NCBI RefSeq assembly: GCF_003334855.1
Contig: NZ_QOWE01000024.1
Location: forward strand, 82,162 to 146,161
Length of the DNA: 64,000 bases
Source of the DNA: Larkinella punicea
GTDB taxonomy: Bacteria > Bacteroidota > Bacteroidia > Cytophagales > Spirosomataceae
Direction: 5' to 3'
Position numbers and translations under genes: made by a program
Notes under the pieces: generated by a model
Database searches by the model: none
What the model was told of the DNA's origin: nothing
What the model saw: only the letters and a program-made list of their open reading frames with translations
In this document: positions 26,146 to 35,044 of the stretch, in pieces
How positions within the stretch are numbered: position 1 is the stretch's first letter
Layout of the letters: every line of letters starts with the position of its first letter

Positions 26146-27054
26146 ATGAAAAAAGGATGGTTTATTGCCCTTGGCCTGCTGCTGATCGGCTTCATCGGCG
26201 CTTATATCTGGTACCAGCGTCAGCAGAAACGGGCGGCCGATGAACCCCACGGAACCGTATTGACCCCACGGCTGGAACTTGGCTCTTTTCTGATTACCGA
26301 CATCGATGACGATCACGTCAACATGAATATGAAACTGCTGATCGACAATTCGTTGCCGGTTGGTTTTAAGGCAAAGCGCGTCGATTATGAAGTGTATATC
26401 GACACGGCCTTGGTCATGAAAGACAGCTACCGAAAAACCGTCGAACTGGAGGCTGGCGACAGCACCCTGGTTACGCTTCCGGTCAAGCTGCTCTACAAGC
26501 GGTTTATGAACGTTCTGAAGCAATTGGATCAGCAAAACGCCGATAGTACGGTTTACACGATTCGGTCAACCTTCGATCTGGACGTGCCGGTTTTGGGACA
26601 GCGGACGTTTTCGGTCAAAACCGAGAAAAAGCTACCGACACTTTACCTTCCAACCATTAAAGTAACGGCTATTGATTTTGGCAAAATTAGCCTTAAACAG
26701 ACGGATCTGGCTGCAAAGGTGGAGATTGGAAACCGGAACAAATTCCCCCTGAATTTTAAAGATACCCACTATATTGTCAGCATCGACGGCGATGTCGTTG
26801 CGGAAGGAAGCCAGCCGGAACCCATCCTAATCAGAGAGCAGGCCGTTACGCCCGTGGTTTTTCCGGTGACGCTCAAACCCGGAAAATTCGACAACGTCGC
26901 CCTGAAGGCGTTGTTTGACAAGAAAAACACCAACTTTCTGGTGGTCTTCCGGAGTAAGCTGATCAGCCCGGATGGCAACAGTGCCCTGGACGACAGTCAG
27001 ATCGTAAACCGCATCAAAGGCACCCTGGCGGACCTCAAAGAACTGAAAAAGTGA
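26146..27054 (+). CDS. LEA type 2 (WHy-domain) family protein, membrane-anchored
   Basis: 302 codons. N-terminal TM/signal-anchor (GWFIALGLLLIGFIGAYIW), then two similar beta-sandwich repeats: the first about 45-150 (NMNMKLLIDNSLPVGFKAKRVDYEVYID), the second about 165-270 (AAKVEIGNRNKFPLNFKDTHYIVSID). This N-P-hydrophobic pattern is typical of the LEA14/WHy family linked with desiccation or stress; substrate binding is not known. Anchored at the cell membrane, domains probably outside. Upstream of yfhO. Confidence 0.85.
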   Translation: MKKGWFIALGLLLIGFIGAYIWYQRQQKRAADEPHGTVLTPRLELGSFLITDIDDDHVNMNMKLLIDNSLPVGFKAKRVDYEVYIDTALVMKDSYRKTVELEAGDSTLVTLPVKLLYKRFMNVLKQLDQQNADSTVYTIRSTFDLDVPVLGQRTFSVKTEKKLPTLYLPTIKVTAIDFGKISLKQTDLAAKVEIGNRNKFPLNFKDTHYIVSIDGDVVAEGSQPEPILIREQAVTPVVFPVTLKPGKFDNVALKALFDKKNTNFLVVFRSKLISPDGNSALDDSQIVNRIKGTLADLKELKK

Positions 27055-27141
27055 CGGGCGGAGTTTCCGCCGTGTTGGAAAAAAGCGTTTCTTTACTCGT
27101 TATTTCATCGCTGCTCTGCGCTTCGCATTCTTAACGATTGT

Positions 27142-29676
27142 ATGAATTTCAAACGCTTTCTTCCTCATTTAGTCGCCGTCATTGGGTTTGCGGTTCTGGC
27201 CGTCCTGTATTGCTCGCCCGTTTTGAAGGGCAAACGATTGAACCAACACGATATTATTCAGTCCGTTGCGGCCGGTCGCGAAGTGGTCGAGTACCACAAA
27301 CAAACCGGCGAATGGGCGTGGTGGACCAACAGCATGTTCGGCGGAATGCCTGCCTACATGATTTCCGGGGACTATCCCACCAGCCTCACCCATAAACTCG
27401 GTCAATACATCAATTTGCTGCTTCCCGATCCGGCCAACTACATCTGGCTGATGATGGTGGGCGGTTTTGTGCTCATGCTCGCATTGGGTGTCAATGTCTG
27501 GCTGTCGGCCCTGGGAGCCATTGCGTATAGTTTTGCGTCTTACACCCTGCTGAGTCTGGAAGCGGGTCACGTTTCAAAAATTCTGGCTCTGGCCTACGCG
27601 CCGGGTATTCTGGGGGGCGTTATCCTGGCCTTGCGGGGTCGATACCTCGCCGGGGCCGCGCTGGCGGCCTTGTTCCTGGGTCTCGAACTCTACGCCAACC
27701 ACGTACAGATCACGTATTATCTGGCCTTTGGCATCATCATTTATGTCCTGATCGAGAGCGTGGTCGCCATCCGGGAAGGGCGTGTCCGTCAACTTCTGCT
27801 GGCGTTGTCGGCACTGGGTGTTGCGGCTGTTCTCGCCGTTGGGACGCATACCACCCGGCTTTGGAATGCCGCTGATTACGTGACTGTTACAACGCGTGGG
27901 AAATCCGAATTGACCATAACGCCCAAAGCGGAACCCGGTGCGCCGGCGGCTGCGGCCACGACGCCGGAAGACGGTTTGGGGAAAGACTACGCGTTTCAGT
28001 ACAGCTACGGCATCGGCGAAACGTTCACGCTCCTCATTCCCAATTACGCCGGTGGCCCTTCCGTCAGTTCGCTCACGACGGATTCGGAGACCTACAAAAA
28101 AATGACCGGCATTGGCGTCGATCCGGGCAATGCGCAACAGTTTGTGCAGCAATTGCCGATGTATCACGGGAATCTATATAGCCAGAGCGGCCCGGCTTAC
28201 GCGGGAGCCATCGTCATTTTTCTGTTCGTACTCGGTTTGCTGATTGTTCCCGGTCGGCTGAAATGGTGGGCGCTCGGCATCGCTTTTCTGTACATCGCCT
28301 GGGCCTGGGGCAAAAACTTTCCGGCGTTCAATTACGCCTTTTTCGACTATTTCCCGGCTTTCAACAAGTTTCGGGCAGTCACGATGACGCTCACGCTGGC
28401 GCAGTTGCCGCTGGTGCTGCTCGGTATTCTGGCGCTCAAGGAGATTGTCGACAAAAAATATTCGGCGGCTCAACTCAATCGTCCGCTGCTGATTAGTCTG
28501 GGCGCAACCGCCGGTTTTTCGCTGCTGATGGCCCTGGCACCCACGGTTTTTCAAAGCTTCCGGGGCAATAACGACGAGATGATGCTGAACAATCTGGAAC
28601 AGGGACTGCAAAGTAAACCGCTGGCCGAACAGGTTGTTGCCGCGATGATTGAAGACCGCATCGGCATGTTGCGTTCCGACGCGTTCCGGTCGGCGATTTT
28701 GATTTTGCTGGTGGGCGGGCTAATCTGGTTGTTCGTTCGGGATCGCATCAAACCGCTTGTTTTCTACCCGGTTTTGCTGGCACTGATGATTTTTGACCTG
28801 TTCAACGTCGACAAGCGGTATTTCAACAACGAAGATTTTGTGAGCAAACAGGCGATTCAGGAAACGATTACACCAACAGCCGCCGACGAGCAGATTCTGG
28901 CCGACAAAGCCCTCGATTTCCGGGTGCTCGACCTGACCGCCAGTTTCATGAGCGATGCCAAAGCGTCGTATTTCCACAAATCGCTCGGGGGCTATCACGC
29001 GGCCAAACTGCGCCGGTATCAGGAGTTGGCGGAGTTTCAGCTTTACCGGAATTTGCGGGAACCCCAAACAGCGCCCAATGCGATGAACGTCATCAACATG
29101 CTGAATACGAAGTATTTCATTACGCAGCTTCAAACCGCTAACCCACAGCAGGCACCGGGGCCGCCGGTGGCGCAACGGAATCCGGGGGCGTTGGGCAATG
29201 CGTGGTTCGTGGAGACCTACCGGCTGGTACCGAATGCCAACGAAGAAATGCAGGCCCTCGATAGCCTGAATACCGCCAAGGCCGCTGTGGTCGATCAGCG
29301 GTTTGCCGAACAGTTGACCGGCTTGAAAATCCAGCCCGATTCGGCGGCCAATTCGATTCGCCTGACCAGTTACAAACCCAATGAACTGATCTACGAAAGC
29401 AACGCGACCAGCGAGCAATTGGCGGTTTTCTCCGAAATCTATTACAACGTTCGTGGGGAGTGGCAGGCCACCATCGACGGCAAGGAAGTGCCGCACCTGC
29501 GGGCGAATTACGTGTTGCGGGCGATGCGCGTTCCGGCGGGAAAACACACGATCGTTTTTAAATTTGATCCGGTTTCGATCCGCGTCGGCAAAGTGGTCGA
29601 TCTGGTGTGTTCGTTATTGATCATTGCGTTTATCGGAACGGCGGTTTTTATCGAAAACCGGAAAAAACCGGTATGA
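27142..29676 (+). CDS. YfhO family membrane protein
   Basis: 844 codons. About twelve membrane helices, many in the first 560 residues, with the luminal first loop LNQHDIIQSVAAGREVVEYHK and WWTNSMFGGMPAYM, features of YfhO and related GT-C-fold proteins. Then a periplasmic domain with repeated beta strands (LKIQPDSAANSIRLTSYKPNELIYES) and a terminal TM. YfhO in Bacillus is needed to glycosylate lipoteichoic acid; here the acceptor is unknown. No glycosyltransferase partner is adjacent. Confidence 0.88.
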   Translation: MNFKRFLPHLVAVIGFAVLAVLYCSPVLKGKRLNQHDIIQSVAAGREVVEYHKQTGEWAWWTNSMFGGMPAYMISGDYPTSLTHKLGQYINLLLPDPANYIWLMMVGGFVLMLALGVNVWLSALGAIAYSFASYTLLSLEAGHVSKILALAYAPGILGGVILALRGRYLAGAALAALFLGLELYANHVQITYYLAFGIIIYVLIESVVAIREGRVRQLLLALSALGVAAVLAVGTHTTRLWNAADYVTVTTRGKSELTITPKAEPGAPAAAATTPEDGLGKDYAFQYSYGIGETFTLLIPNYAGGPSVSSLTTDSETYKKMTGIGVDPGNAQQFVQQLPMYHGNLYSQSGPAYAGAIVIFLFVLGLLIVPGRLKWWALGIAFLYIAWAWGKNFPAFNYAFFDYFPAFNKFRAVTMTLTLAQLPLVLLGILALKEIVDKKYSAAQLNRPLLISLGATAGFSLLMALAPTVFQSFRGNNDEMMLNNLEQGLQSKPLAEQVVAAMIEDRIGMLRSDAFRSAILILLVGGLIWLFVRDRIKPLVFYPVLLALMIFDLFNVDKRYFNNEDFVSKQAIQETITPTAADEQILADKALDFRVLDLTASFMSDAKASYFHKSLGGYHAAKLRRYQELAEFQLYRNLREPQTAPNAMNVINMLNTKYFITQLQTANPQQAPGPPVAQRNPGALGNAWFVETYRLVPNANEEMQALDSLNTAKAAVVDQRFAEQLTGLKIQPDSAANSIRLTSYKPNELIYESNATSEQLAVFSEIYYNVRGEWQATIDGKEVPHLRANYVLRAMRVPAGKHTIVFKFDPVSIRVGKVVDLVCSLLIIAFIGTAVFIENRKKPV

Positions 29677-29765
29677 AAATCGGAGGAAGGCCGGTTCAAA
29701 ACACCCGTCAATGCCGTTTAAGCCGGTCAGGAATGAAATAGTCGTTTGTTGTCTGAACCGATCAG

Positions 29766-29932
29766 AAATGCCGTTAGGCATGAACATTTTGTAGCAGAAG
29801 CCTGGAAGAAAAACGTGCAAGTTCCGTAGGAACGGCCCATTTCATGCACTAGTCAAATGAATCGTTCCTACGGAACTTACTACCTGGTAACGTAGTGCAA
29901 TTTCTACAAAATGGTCATGCCTAACGGCATTT
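29766..29932. repeat. Nested inverted repeats filling the yfhO downstream region
   Basis: The 301-bp gap between convergent genes contains an outer pair 29766-29794 / 29904-29932 (28 of 29 bp) with TGCCGTTAGGCAT cores, and an inner pair 29819-29834 / 29863-29878 (AAGTTCCGTAGGAACG and its complement, exact). Each half is itself a small palindrome. Likely a dispersed REP/MITE-type element rather than a simple terminator. Confidence 0.8.
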
Positions 29933-29977
29933 TTGGTTGATTCAAACGGCAATGCTGGCTGGGGCGTTCTTTATTTT

Positions 29978-30682
29978 TTAGATCAATTGCCGGATCGAAA
30001 CCAGATGCCCAAACAAAACCAAAGGTACCACCAGGCCGGGTAAACCAATAAACGGAAATTTCAATATGCCAACGTTGGGTTGGTCGAAAGCCAGATGCTG
30101 AACGGGAAGGGGGGAGGATAGCACGGCAGTGGCCACAATGTTAACCAATAGCACTAACGCCAGGAGGTTCCAAATCAGGAGCTTCCGGTGGTCGGCTGGT
30201 CGGTTTTTTGAAGCCCAATAACCCGCCAACGGCGCGGTGATGCCCGCCAGGATATCGAAATTTCGGCCCTCGAACGTCATGACTTCCGGAATTTGCCGGT
30301 AAACGAATAAACCGTACAACGCCAGTTCCACCGGAATCCGGATCGTATTCAGAAACGTCAGTGTTGGAAGCGGCAATCGGTCCAGAAAAGCGCGTCCGGG
30401 TTTCGTGAGAAACAAGCCCAGAATGACCAGCAGCGGTGGCCCAATCGCCAGCAGGAAACGGGGCGGCACGGCGTCGATGTTCAGGAAAAACTGACGTTGG
30501 GCCAGCACCAGCAAAACCGTCAGCCAGAATAGCATACCCATAAGGATAAAACCGCCTTTGGTCGGGGCGGCTTTGCGAAGGGCGGTATAGAAAACCGCCA
30601 GGGTGACGATCAGAATTCCGCCGAAACCGAGGCTCAGCCAGAAGGGCGGGTTTTCGAAGAGGTGTGAAAGATTGCATACCAT
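29978..30682 (-). CDS. Integral membrane protein, unknown
   Basis: 234 codons from ATG 30682 (a longer frame to 30718 is rejected as not membrane-like). About seven hydrophobic segments, e.g. GGILIVTLAVFYTAL, GMLFWLTVLLVLAQ, LLAIGPPLLVILGLFL and LLIWNLLALVLLVNIVAT. No conserved family recognised. Directly downstream (76 bp) of the LytTR regulator on the same strand, so probably coregulated by it. Confidence 0.75.
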   Translation of the reverse strand: MVCNLSHLFENPPFWLSLGFGGILIVTLAVFYTALRKAAPTKGGFILMGMLFWLTVLLVLAQRQFFLNIDAVPPRFLLAIGPPLLVILGLFLTKPGRAFLDRLPLPTLTFLNTIRIPVELALYGLFVYRQIPEVMTFEGRNFDILAGITAPLAGYWASKNRPADHRKLLIWNLLALVLLVNIVATAVLSSPLPVQHLAFDQPNVGILKFPFIGLPGLVVPLVLFGHLVSIRQLI

Positions 30683-30758
30683 TATTGTTGACCGCTTTTT
30701 GGTTATGCTGCAAAGCAAAGTCGCAGGACGGTATTTTTGAACAGTTCTCAGACCTAAT

Positions 30759-31655
30759 TCAACGAATGGTACGGAAACCGGGGATGAAGGGTAAGCCAGT
30801 GGCCACCTGTTGCAGCCACTTCTTAAACTCGGCGTTCCGGTAGCGGCTGACGGTTACGGTTTCTTCGGGCTGGTTCCGGTGCAAAGCCGGCGTCAGCGTC
30901 ACCCGGAGCTTGCGGTTGCTGTCGTCCTGCACCGTTCGAATGGCCGCCAGCGAAACGATAAACTGGCGGTTCAACTGGAAAAAATAGCCTTCAGGAAGTA
31001 AACTTTCCAGCCGGGAAAAGGAGTTGTAATTCGTGGTCAGTTGCTGTCCATCGGTTTTGACCAGCAGAACCACGCCCTGTGTCGAGAAGAAATAGGCGAT
31101 TTCGTCGGGGCGCAAACGGAACTGGCGAGAACCTGCGTCGATCAAAAGGGCTGCATCCAAAACCGGTTGAACAGGCTGCTGCAAGTGGTTTAATGCTTCC
31201 GTCGCCGACTGTTTTTCGAGCCGAAATGCCTGGATCAGATACAGACCGACGTAGCCGCCGTTGACCAGCGTGGCGATGGTGAGGCAGACAAAAATACCGG
31301 ACGTAAGTTGAACCGAATTGGGCCAGAAACCGGAATACAGCCGGATGGCGCCGGGGAAAACAACCGAAAACGTCAGCAACGTGGCTAAACCGCCCACCAC
31401 AAATTGCCGCCCGATGCGTCGGGTAGGGTTGTAGGAAAACGGCAAACGGCGGTCGAAATGCCGGAAAATGAGTACATTGACCGACCAGCACGACAGCATC
31501 ACCGTGGCAACCGTCAGAAAGTAAGCCGTCGGAAAACGATACGCCGACTGCCAGGGAAAATGCCGGTAAAAAACGACGTGCGACGCGATCGTTGCCAGAA
31601 GCGGGACCAGAATCAGCAGCAAAAAACCGTGTTGTCGGCGGCTTAACGGTTCCAT
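30759..31655 (-). CDS. Membrane-bound LytTR-family transcriptional regulator
   Basis: 298 codons. N-terminal four TM helices (about 12-30, 43-62, 88-108, 121-142), then a LytTR DNA-binding domain at 170-275: LRPDEIAYFFSTQGVVLLV, GQQLTTNYNSFSRLESLLP, FFQLNRQFIVSLAAI. There is no receiver domain, so the signal must enter through the membrane part. Binds direct-repeat DNA in its relatives. Upstream of the membrane protein gene and divergent from the sulfite-oxidase-like gene. Confidence 0.85.
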   Translation of the reverse strand: MEPLSRRQHGFLLLILVPLLATIASHVVFYRHFPWQSAYRFPTAYFLTVATVMLSCWSVNVLIFRHFDRRLPFSYNPTRRIGRQFVVGGLATLLTFSVVFPGAIRLYSGFWPNSVQLTSGIFVCLTIATLVNGGYVGLYLIQAFRLEKQSATEALNHLQQPVQPVLDAALLIDAGSRQFRLRPDEIAYFFSTQGVVLLVKTDGQQLTTNYNSFSRLESLLPEGYFFQLNRQFIVSLAAIRTVQDDSNRKLRVTLTPALHRNQPEETVTVSRYRNAEFKKWLQQVATGLPFIPGFRTIR

Positions 31656-31725
31656 GATGGGTTTTGCTTTTTTTGTATTATCAACAGAACGGCTTACGGG
31701 CCGTTAGTCATCAAACTAAAAACGC

Positions 31726-32436
31726 ATGGAGCCGAACGAAACTGCCCCAAATGCTGATAAACTCGACCGCATCATCGACGCTCGTATGAAGCTGAAACGC
31801 CGGTTTGAGGAAGCCATTCAGAATACCCCGTCGATGACCGACGAAAAACCGTTGGGGTCTGGTCCGCCGAATCGCCACGGAATGCCGAAGATACCAAAAA
31901 GCCAGACGGTTACGAAAAAATGGCCGGTTCTTGACCTGGGCTACCAACCAAACATTCCGCTGGACAAGTGGCAGTTGGCCATCGATGGCGAAGTTGAACA
32001 ACCGATCCGGCTGAAATGGGCGGATTTCATGGCGTTGCCCCAAACGGAAGATGTGAGCGATTTTCACTGTGTAACGACCTGGTCGAAGCTGGATGTGCCG
32101 TGGGTGGGCGTCCGGTTTGCGGATCTGGCTGCGCTGGTGATGCCGAAAGAAACCGCCACGCACGTCATGTGCTACGGTTTTGATGGCTACTCGACCAACA
32201 TCGCACTGGAAGAAGCCCTCAAATCCGACGTCCTGCTGGTTCATACCGTTGAGGGCGAGCCACTTCCCCTCGAACACGGTGGGCCGGTTCGCATGATTAC
32301 GCCCCAGCTTTACGCCTGGAAAGGCTCCAAATGGATCAAACGCATCGAGTTTCTGGCCGGTAATCGCCTGGGTTTCTGGGAAGAACGCGGGTATTCCAAC
32401 ACGGCCTACCCGTGGCGGAATGACAGATACAGTTAA
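31726..32436 (+). CDS. Sulfite oxidase-like molybdopterin oxidoreductase
   Basis: 236 codons. Mo-cofactor-binding oxidoreductase domain from about residue 65: WPVLDLG, LDKWQLAIDGEVEQPIRL, C115 in DFHCVTTWSKLDVPW (the molybdenum-ligating Cys), TNIALEEALKSDVLLVH, and GPVRMITPQLYAWKGSKW. No signal peptide or haem domain, so a cytoplasmic small sulfite-oxidase-like protein similar in size to the MsrP-like group. The gene cluster for MoCo synthesis is not nearby. The stop codon lies in an inverted repeat. Confidence 0.9.
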   Translation: MEPNETAPNADKLDRIIDARMKLKRRFEEAIQNTPSMTDEKPLGSGPPNRHGMPKIPKSQTVTKKWPVLDLGYQPNIPLDKWQLAIDGEVEQPIRLKWADFMALPQTEDVSDFHCVTTWSKLDVPWVGVRFADLAALVMPKETATHVMCYGFDGYSTNIALEEALKSDVLLVHTVEGEPLPLEHGGPVRMITPQLYAWKGSKWIKRIEFLAGNRLGFWEERGYSNTAYPWRNDRYS

Positions 32437-32526
32437 GAGTTATGAGTTAAGAATGAAAACGGGGCCGTTCACGCGGTTGGTTGACGCAACCTATATCTCT
32501 TCATTCTTAACTCATAACTCTTAACT
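32431..32526. repeat. Inverted repeat across two convergent stop codons (27-bp perfect arms)
   Basis: Arms 32431-32457 and 32500-32526 are exact reverse complements. The arms are variations on AGTTAAGAGTTATGAGTTAAG. They include the TAA of the sulfite-oxidase-like gene and touch the TGA of the SIS gene. Loop 42 nt. Confidence 0.85.
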
Positions 32527-33086
32527 CAAATGGAGTTCTCCATAAACGCGTAACACAACATGTGGCAGATCGTCATGTGGGCGTCTTCCACGCGGCCGTA
32601 ATGAACCGAGTCGATGGCGATCACTTCATGGGCGAGGTCGGCGAGGGTGCCGCGTTTGCCGCCGACCAGGGCCACCGTCGTCAGGTCGTGCTCATTGGCC
32701 CACTGCACGGCTTTCACCAGGTTGGGCGAGCTGCCGCTGACACTCATCGTTAGCACCAGATCACCAGGCTGGGCGTAATTTTGCAATTGTCCCACAAACA
32801 CATCATCGTAGGAATAATCGTTGCCGAGGGCCGTGATCCAGGCGGTGTTGTCGTTCAGCGACAGGCAGCGAAACCGCTTGCCGAGCCGGTCGGAAGCACC
32901 TTTTCCCAGATCCGTAATGAAATGGGAGGCATTGGCCGCACTGCCGCCGTTGCCAAAAACGAAAAACTGACGGTCTTCTTCCCAGCAGGTTTTCAGCAGC
33001 TTCACGATGCGTTCGACACGCTCGACGGGAATGGATTCAATAGCGGCCTGGTGATGAGCCAGATACTGTTCAAAATACGTTTGCAT
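32526..33086 (-). CDS. SIS-domain phosphoheptose isomerase-like protein
   Basis: 186 codons from ATG 33086; the upstream frame to 33146 is rejected because it overlaps an intergenic hairpin. SIS sugar-phosphate-binding site: FVFGNGGSAANASHF, TMSVSGSSPNLVKAV, VALVGGKRGTLADLA and the C-terminal VEDAHMTICHML. This is a GmhA-like arrangement (sedoheptulose-7-phosphate isomerase for heptose synthesis), but other phosphosugar isomerases share it. It follows the ROK kinase with a 61-bp gap on the same strand. Confidence 0.85.
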   Translation of the reverse strand: MQTYFEQYLAHHQAAIESIPVERVERIVKLLKTCWEEDRQFFVFGNGGSAANASHFITDLGKGASDRLGKRFRCLSLNDNTAWITALGNDYSYDDVFVGQLQNYAQPGDLVLTMSVSGSSPNLVKAVQWANEHDLTTVALVGGKRGTLADLAHEVIAIDSVHYGRVEDAHMTICHMLCYAFMENSI

Positions 33087-33147
33087 AGAAATTAAAATAT
33101 TGAAGGAGTAGTAGAGGGTGGATAACCGACCTTTACAGTCGGTCATT

Positions 33148-34041
33148 TTATAAACTCAATGCGCCGATCGGCACGGTATTTTCGCCCAATTCCGCCAGCC
33201 GAACCGCCGGGCCGGGTTGAAAAGCGCCCATCAGGTAGGCTGGAAGCCTTTTTTCGACACCGGCTCGCAGGGGTTCCCCGGTGAGCGACAAGCCACCACC
33301 CAGCACGATGACGTCCGGATGCAACAGATGCACGACGTGTGAGAGCCCAAGCGCCAGATCGTCGGCCAGTCGCCCGAAGATTTGCTGGGCCGTCGGGTCG
33401 CCCCGGTCGAATGCTTCCCGTAAAAACCGGGCTTCACCGGTTTGGGCCGAACCGACCACCTGCTTCAGAATCGAGTCCGGGGGCAGGTTGGTCAGCGCTT
33501 CGCGGATTTCGCGGTCGACGGCCCAGCCGGAGCAGACCGACTCCAGGGTGGTGCCGGTTTTATCGAGCCGGAGGTGGCCAATTTCGGTTTCGCCCGGTGG
33601 CATTCCGTGGTAAATTTGCCCGTCGATCACCAGGCCGCCCCCAACGCCACTGCCGAGTGTCACGTAGAAAACCTGCCGGAATGCGCGTCCGGCACCGTGC
33701 AGAGCCTCGCCCAGAGCCGCCACATTGGCGTCGTTTTCCACCCGAATCCGCTGGGCCGACGTCCGCTGCCGCAGCCACTCGCCCAGGCCAAAACCGGCCC
33801 AGCCTTCAATCTGGTGGGAGGTCGCGATCCGGCCGGTTTGGGTGTCGACCGGGCCACCGAACCCGACGCCAATGGTTTGAATGGGTTCCGAAAGTTGCTG
33901 GAGGGTGTCGTCGATGTGGGCTAAAATTCCGGCGGCCCCGCGGGATTTATCGACCGTAAACCGGAAATGGTGCCGAAGGGTGGTTGCTTCACCCGCTACG
34001 AGTTGCAGTTTGGTACCGCCAATTTCAATGCCAAGATTCAT
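33148..34041 (-). CDS. ROK family sugar kinase without the zinc cluster
   Basis: 297 codons. ROK features: EIGGTKLQLV (phosphate loop 1), GVGFGGPVDTQTG, ENDANVAALGEAL with catalytic D104, YVTLGSGVGGGLVIDGQIYHG, GETEIGH (H156). The usual CxCGxxGCLE zinc motif is replaced by DKTGTTLESVCSGW, so structural zinc is likely lost or reduced. Phosphorylates glucose, fructose or an amino sugar; substrate unknown. Cotranscribed with the SIS protein, so the pair may serve one sugar-phosphate pathway. Confidence 0.88.
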   Translation of the reverse strand: MNLGIEIGGTKLQLVAGEATTLRHHFRFTVDKSRGAAGILAHIDDTLQQLSEPIQTIGVGFGGPVDTQTGRIATSHQIEGWAGFGLGEWLRQRTSAQRIRVENDANVAALGEALHGAGRAFRQVFYVTLGSGVGGGLVIDGQIYHGMPPGETEIGHLRLDKTGTTLESVCSGWAVDREIREALTNLPPDSILKQVVGSAQTGEARFLREAFDRGDPTAQQIFGRLADDLALGLSHVVHLLHPDVIVLGGGLSLTGEPLRAGVEKRLPAYLMGAFQPGPAVRLAELGENTVPIGALSL

Positions 34042-34136
34042 TCTGTTGAGCGGAACTCAATCCGCCATGCGTAGGAATAGATGGTCAGGCGATGCGTCAG
34101 AAACACAGCCATCCGGCAAAGTAAAGAAGAAAAAAA

Positions 34137-34871
34137 TTACCGGAGGGTATCTTTTTGAAGATGGGGGTAATTTCGTCGGGTAAGCGCCGGAAGCTGGATG
34201 CCGGGGCCATTTTGCCAGGCGTCGGCCCCCGAAACGGGCGGGCGGCCCAGGATGTCAGACCGCAATTGCCGCTTTTCGACCGACGAAACATTCAAACGTT
34301 TATCCCGGGTTTGCAACAGGCCGGGGTCGATCTGGCCGTCTCTCGTAAAGTCCATCACCAGCGCCGGGCCACCAAAGGGGAGCGTCGAATCCTGATCGGT
34401 GTGCCACAGTTGCCAGGTTTTGCCATACCGCGTAACCAGCGTACTCATCAGATCGTGTTCGGCCTTTGGGCTTAAACCGGGGGCCACCAGCACCCCGCTT
34501 TTCACGTTGTAGCGGTAGCTGTGCCAGAGTTTTTTTTCATCGTCCGGCAGGGTTTTAAATAGGCGCTCCGAAATGACGTATTCCACGCCCATCAATTTGG
34601 CATTCGTTCCGCTGCCGTCAAAAATGGCGCATTGCGTCAGGTCTTCGCTGAGCGTACTGCAATAGTGATGAGCCTCGAACTGGCTCGCCCGCCGACCGTT
34701 ATAAAATTGAAATTTGTTGAGATAAAGCGCCAGTTGTTGAGCCGGAGTCGGCGGTTTTTGTGCGGTTTTAGTCGTTGCCTGACGTGTTTCGGGTACACCG
34801 GATGACGTATGATCTCCTCCACAAGCTTGTAGCAGTACGGCTCCCAGTACATAAAACCCCAATTTAATCAT
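34137..34871 (-). CDS. OBAP/DUF1264 family lipoprotein
   Basis: 244 codons. Lipobox LLQAC near residue 17. The domain shows NKFQFYNGRRASQFEAHHYC, GTNAKLMGVEYVIS, RLFKTLPDDEKKLWHSY, VKSGVLVAPGLS and WQLWHTDQDSTLPFGGPALVM, matching the oil-body-associated-protein (DUF1264) family best known in plants and also in bacteria; function unknown. Lipid-anchored in an envelope membrane. Its histidines and cysteine in EAHHYC are conserved-looking. Upstream of the ROK gene on the same strand (95 bp). Confidence 0.85.
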   Translation of the reverse strand: MIKLGFYVLGAVLLQACGGDHTSSGVPETRQATTKTAQKPPTPAQQLALYLNKFQFYNGRRASQFEAHHYCSTLSEDLTQCAIFDGSGTNAKLMGVEYVISERLFKTLPDDEKKLWHSYRYNVKSGVLVAPGLSPKAEHDLMSTLVTRYGKTWQLWHTDQDSTLPFGGPALVMDFTRDGQIDPGLLQTRDKRLNVSSVEKRQLRSDILGRPPVSGADAWQNGPGIQLPALTRRNYPHLQKDTLR

Positions 34872-35044
34872 TGTGACAGAAAAAAATGCGTTTCTCTACA
34901 ATGATCACAACTTTCGTTCGCAGGATTTGTTCGAGGTAATTGTGCCGGGGAAGTTACTTTTTTTGGAAAAGATATGCGATCACCAGGGGCCCGTTTATTT
35001 TGTCATGAAGTGCATTGTTGTTTGTATGCAAAACCGATCAGGTG

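Noticed and set aside
28720..29547. Leftward frame inside yfhO
   Set aside because: Antisense shadow without domain features.
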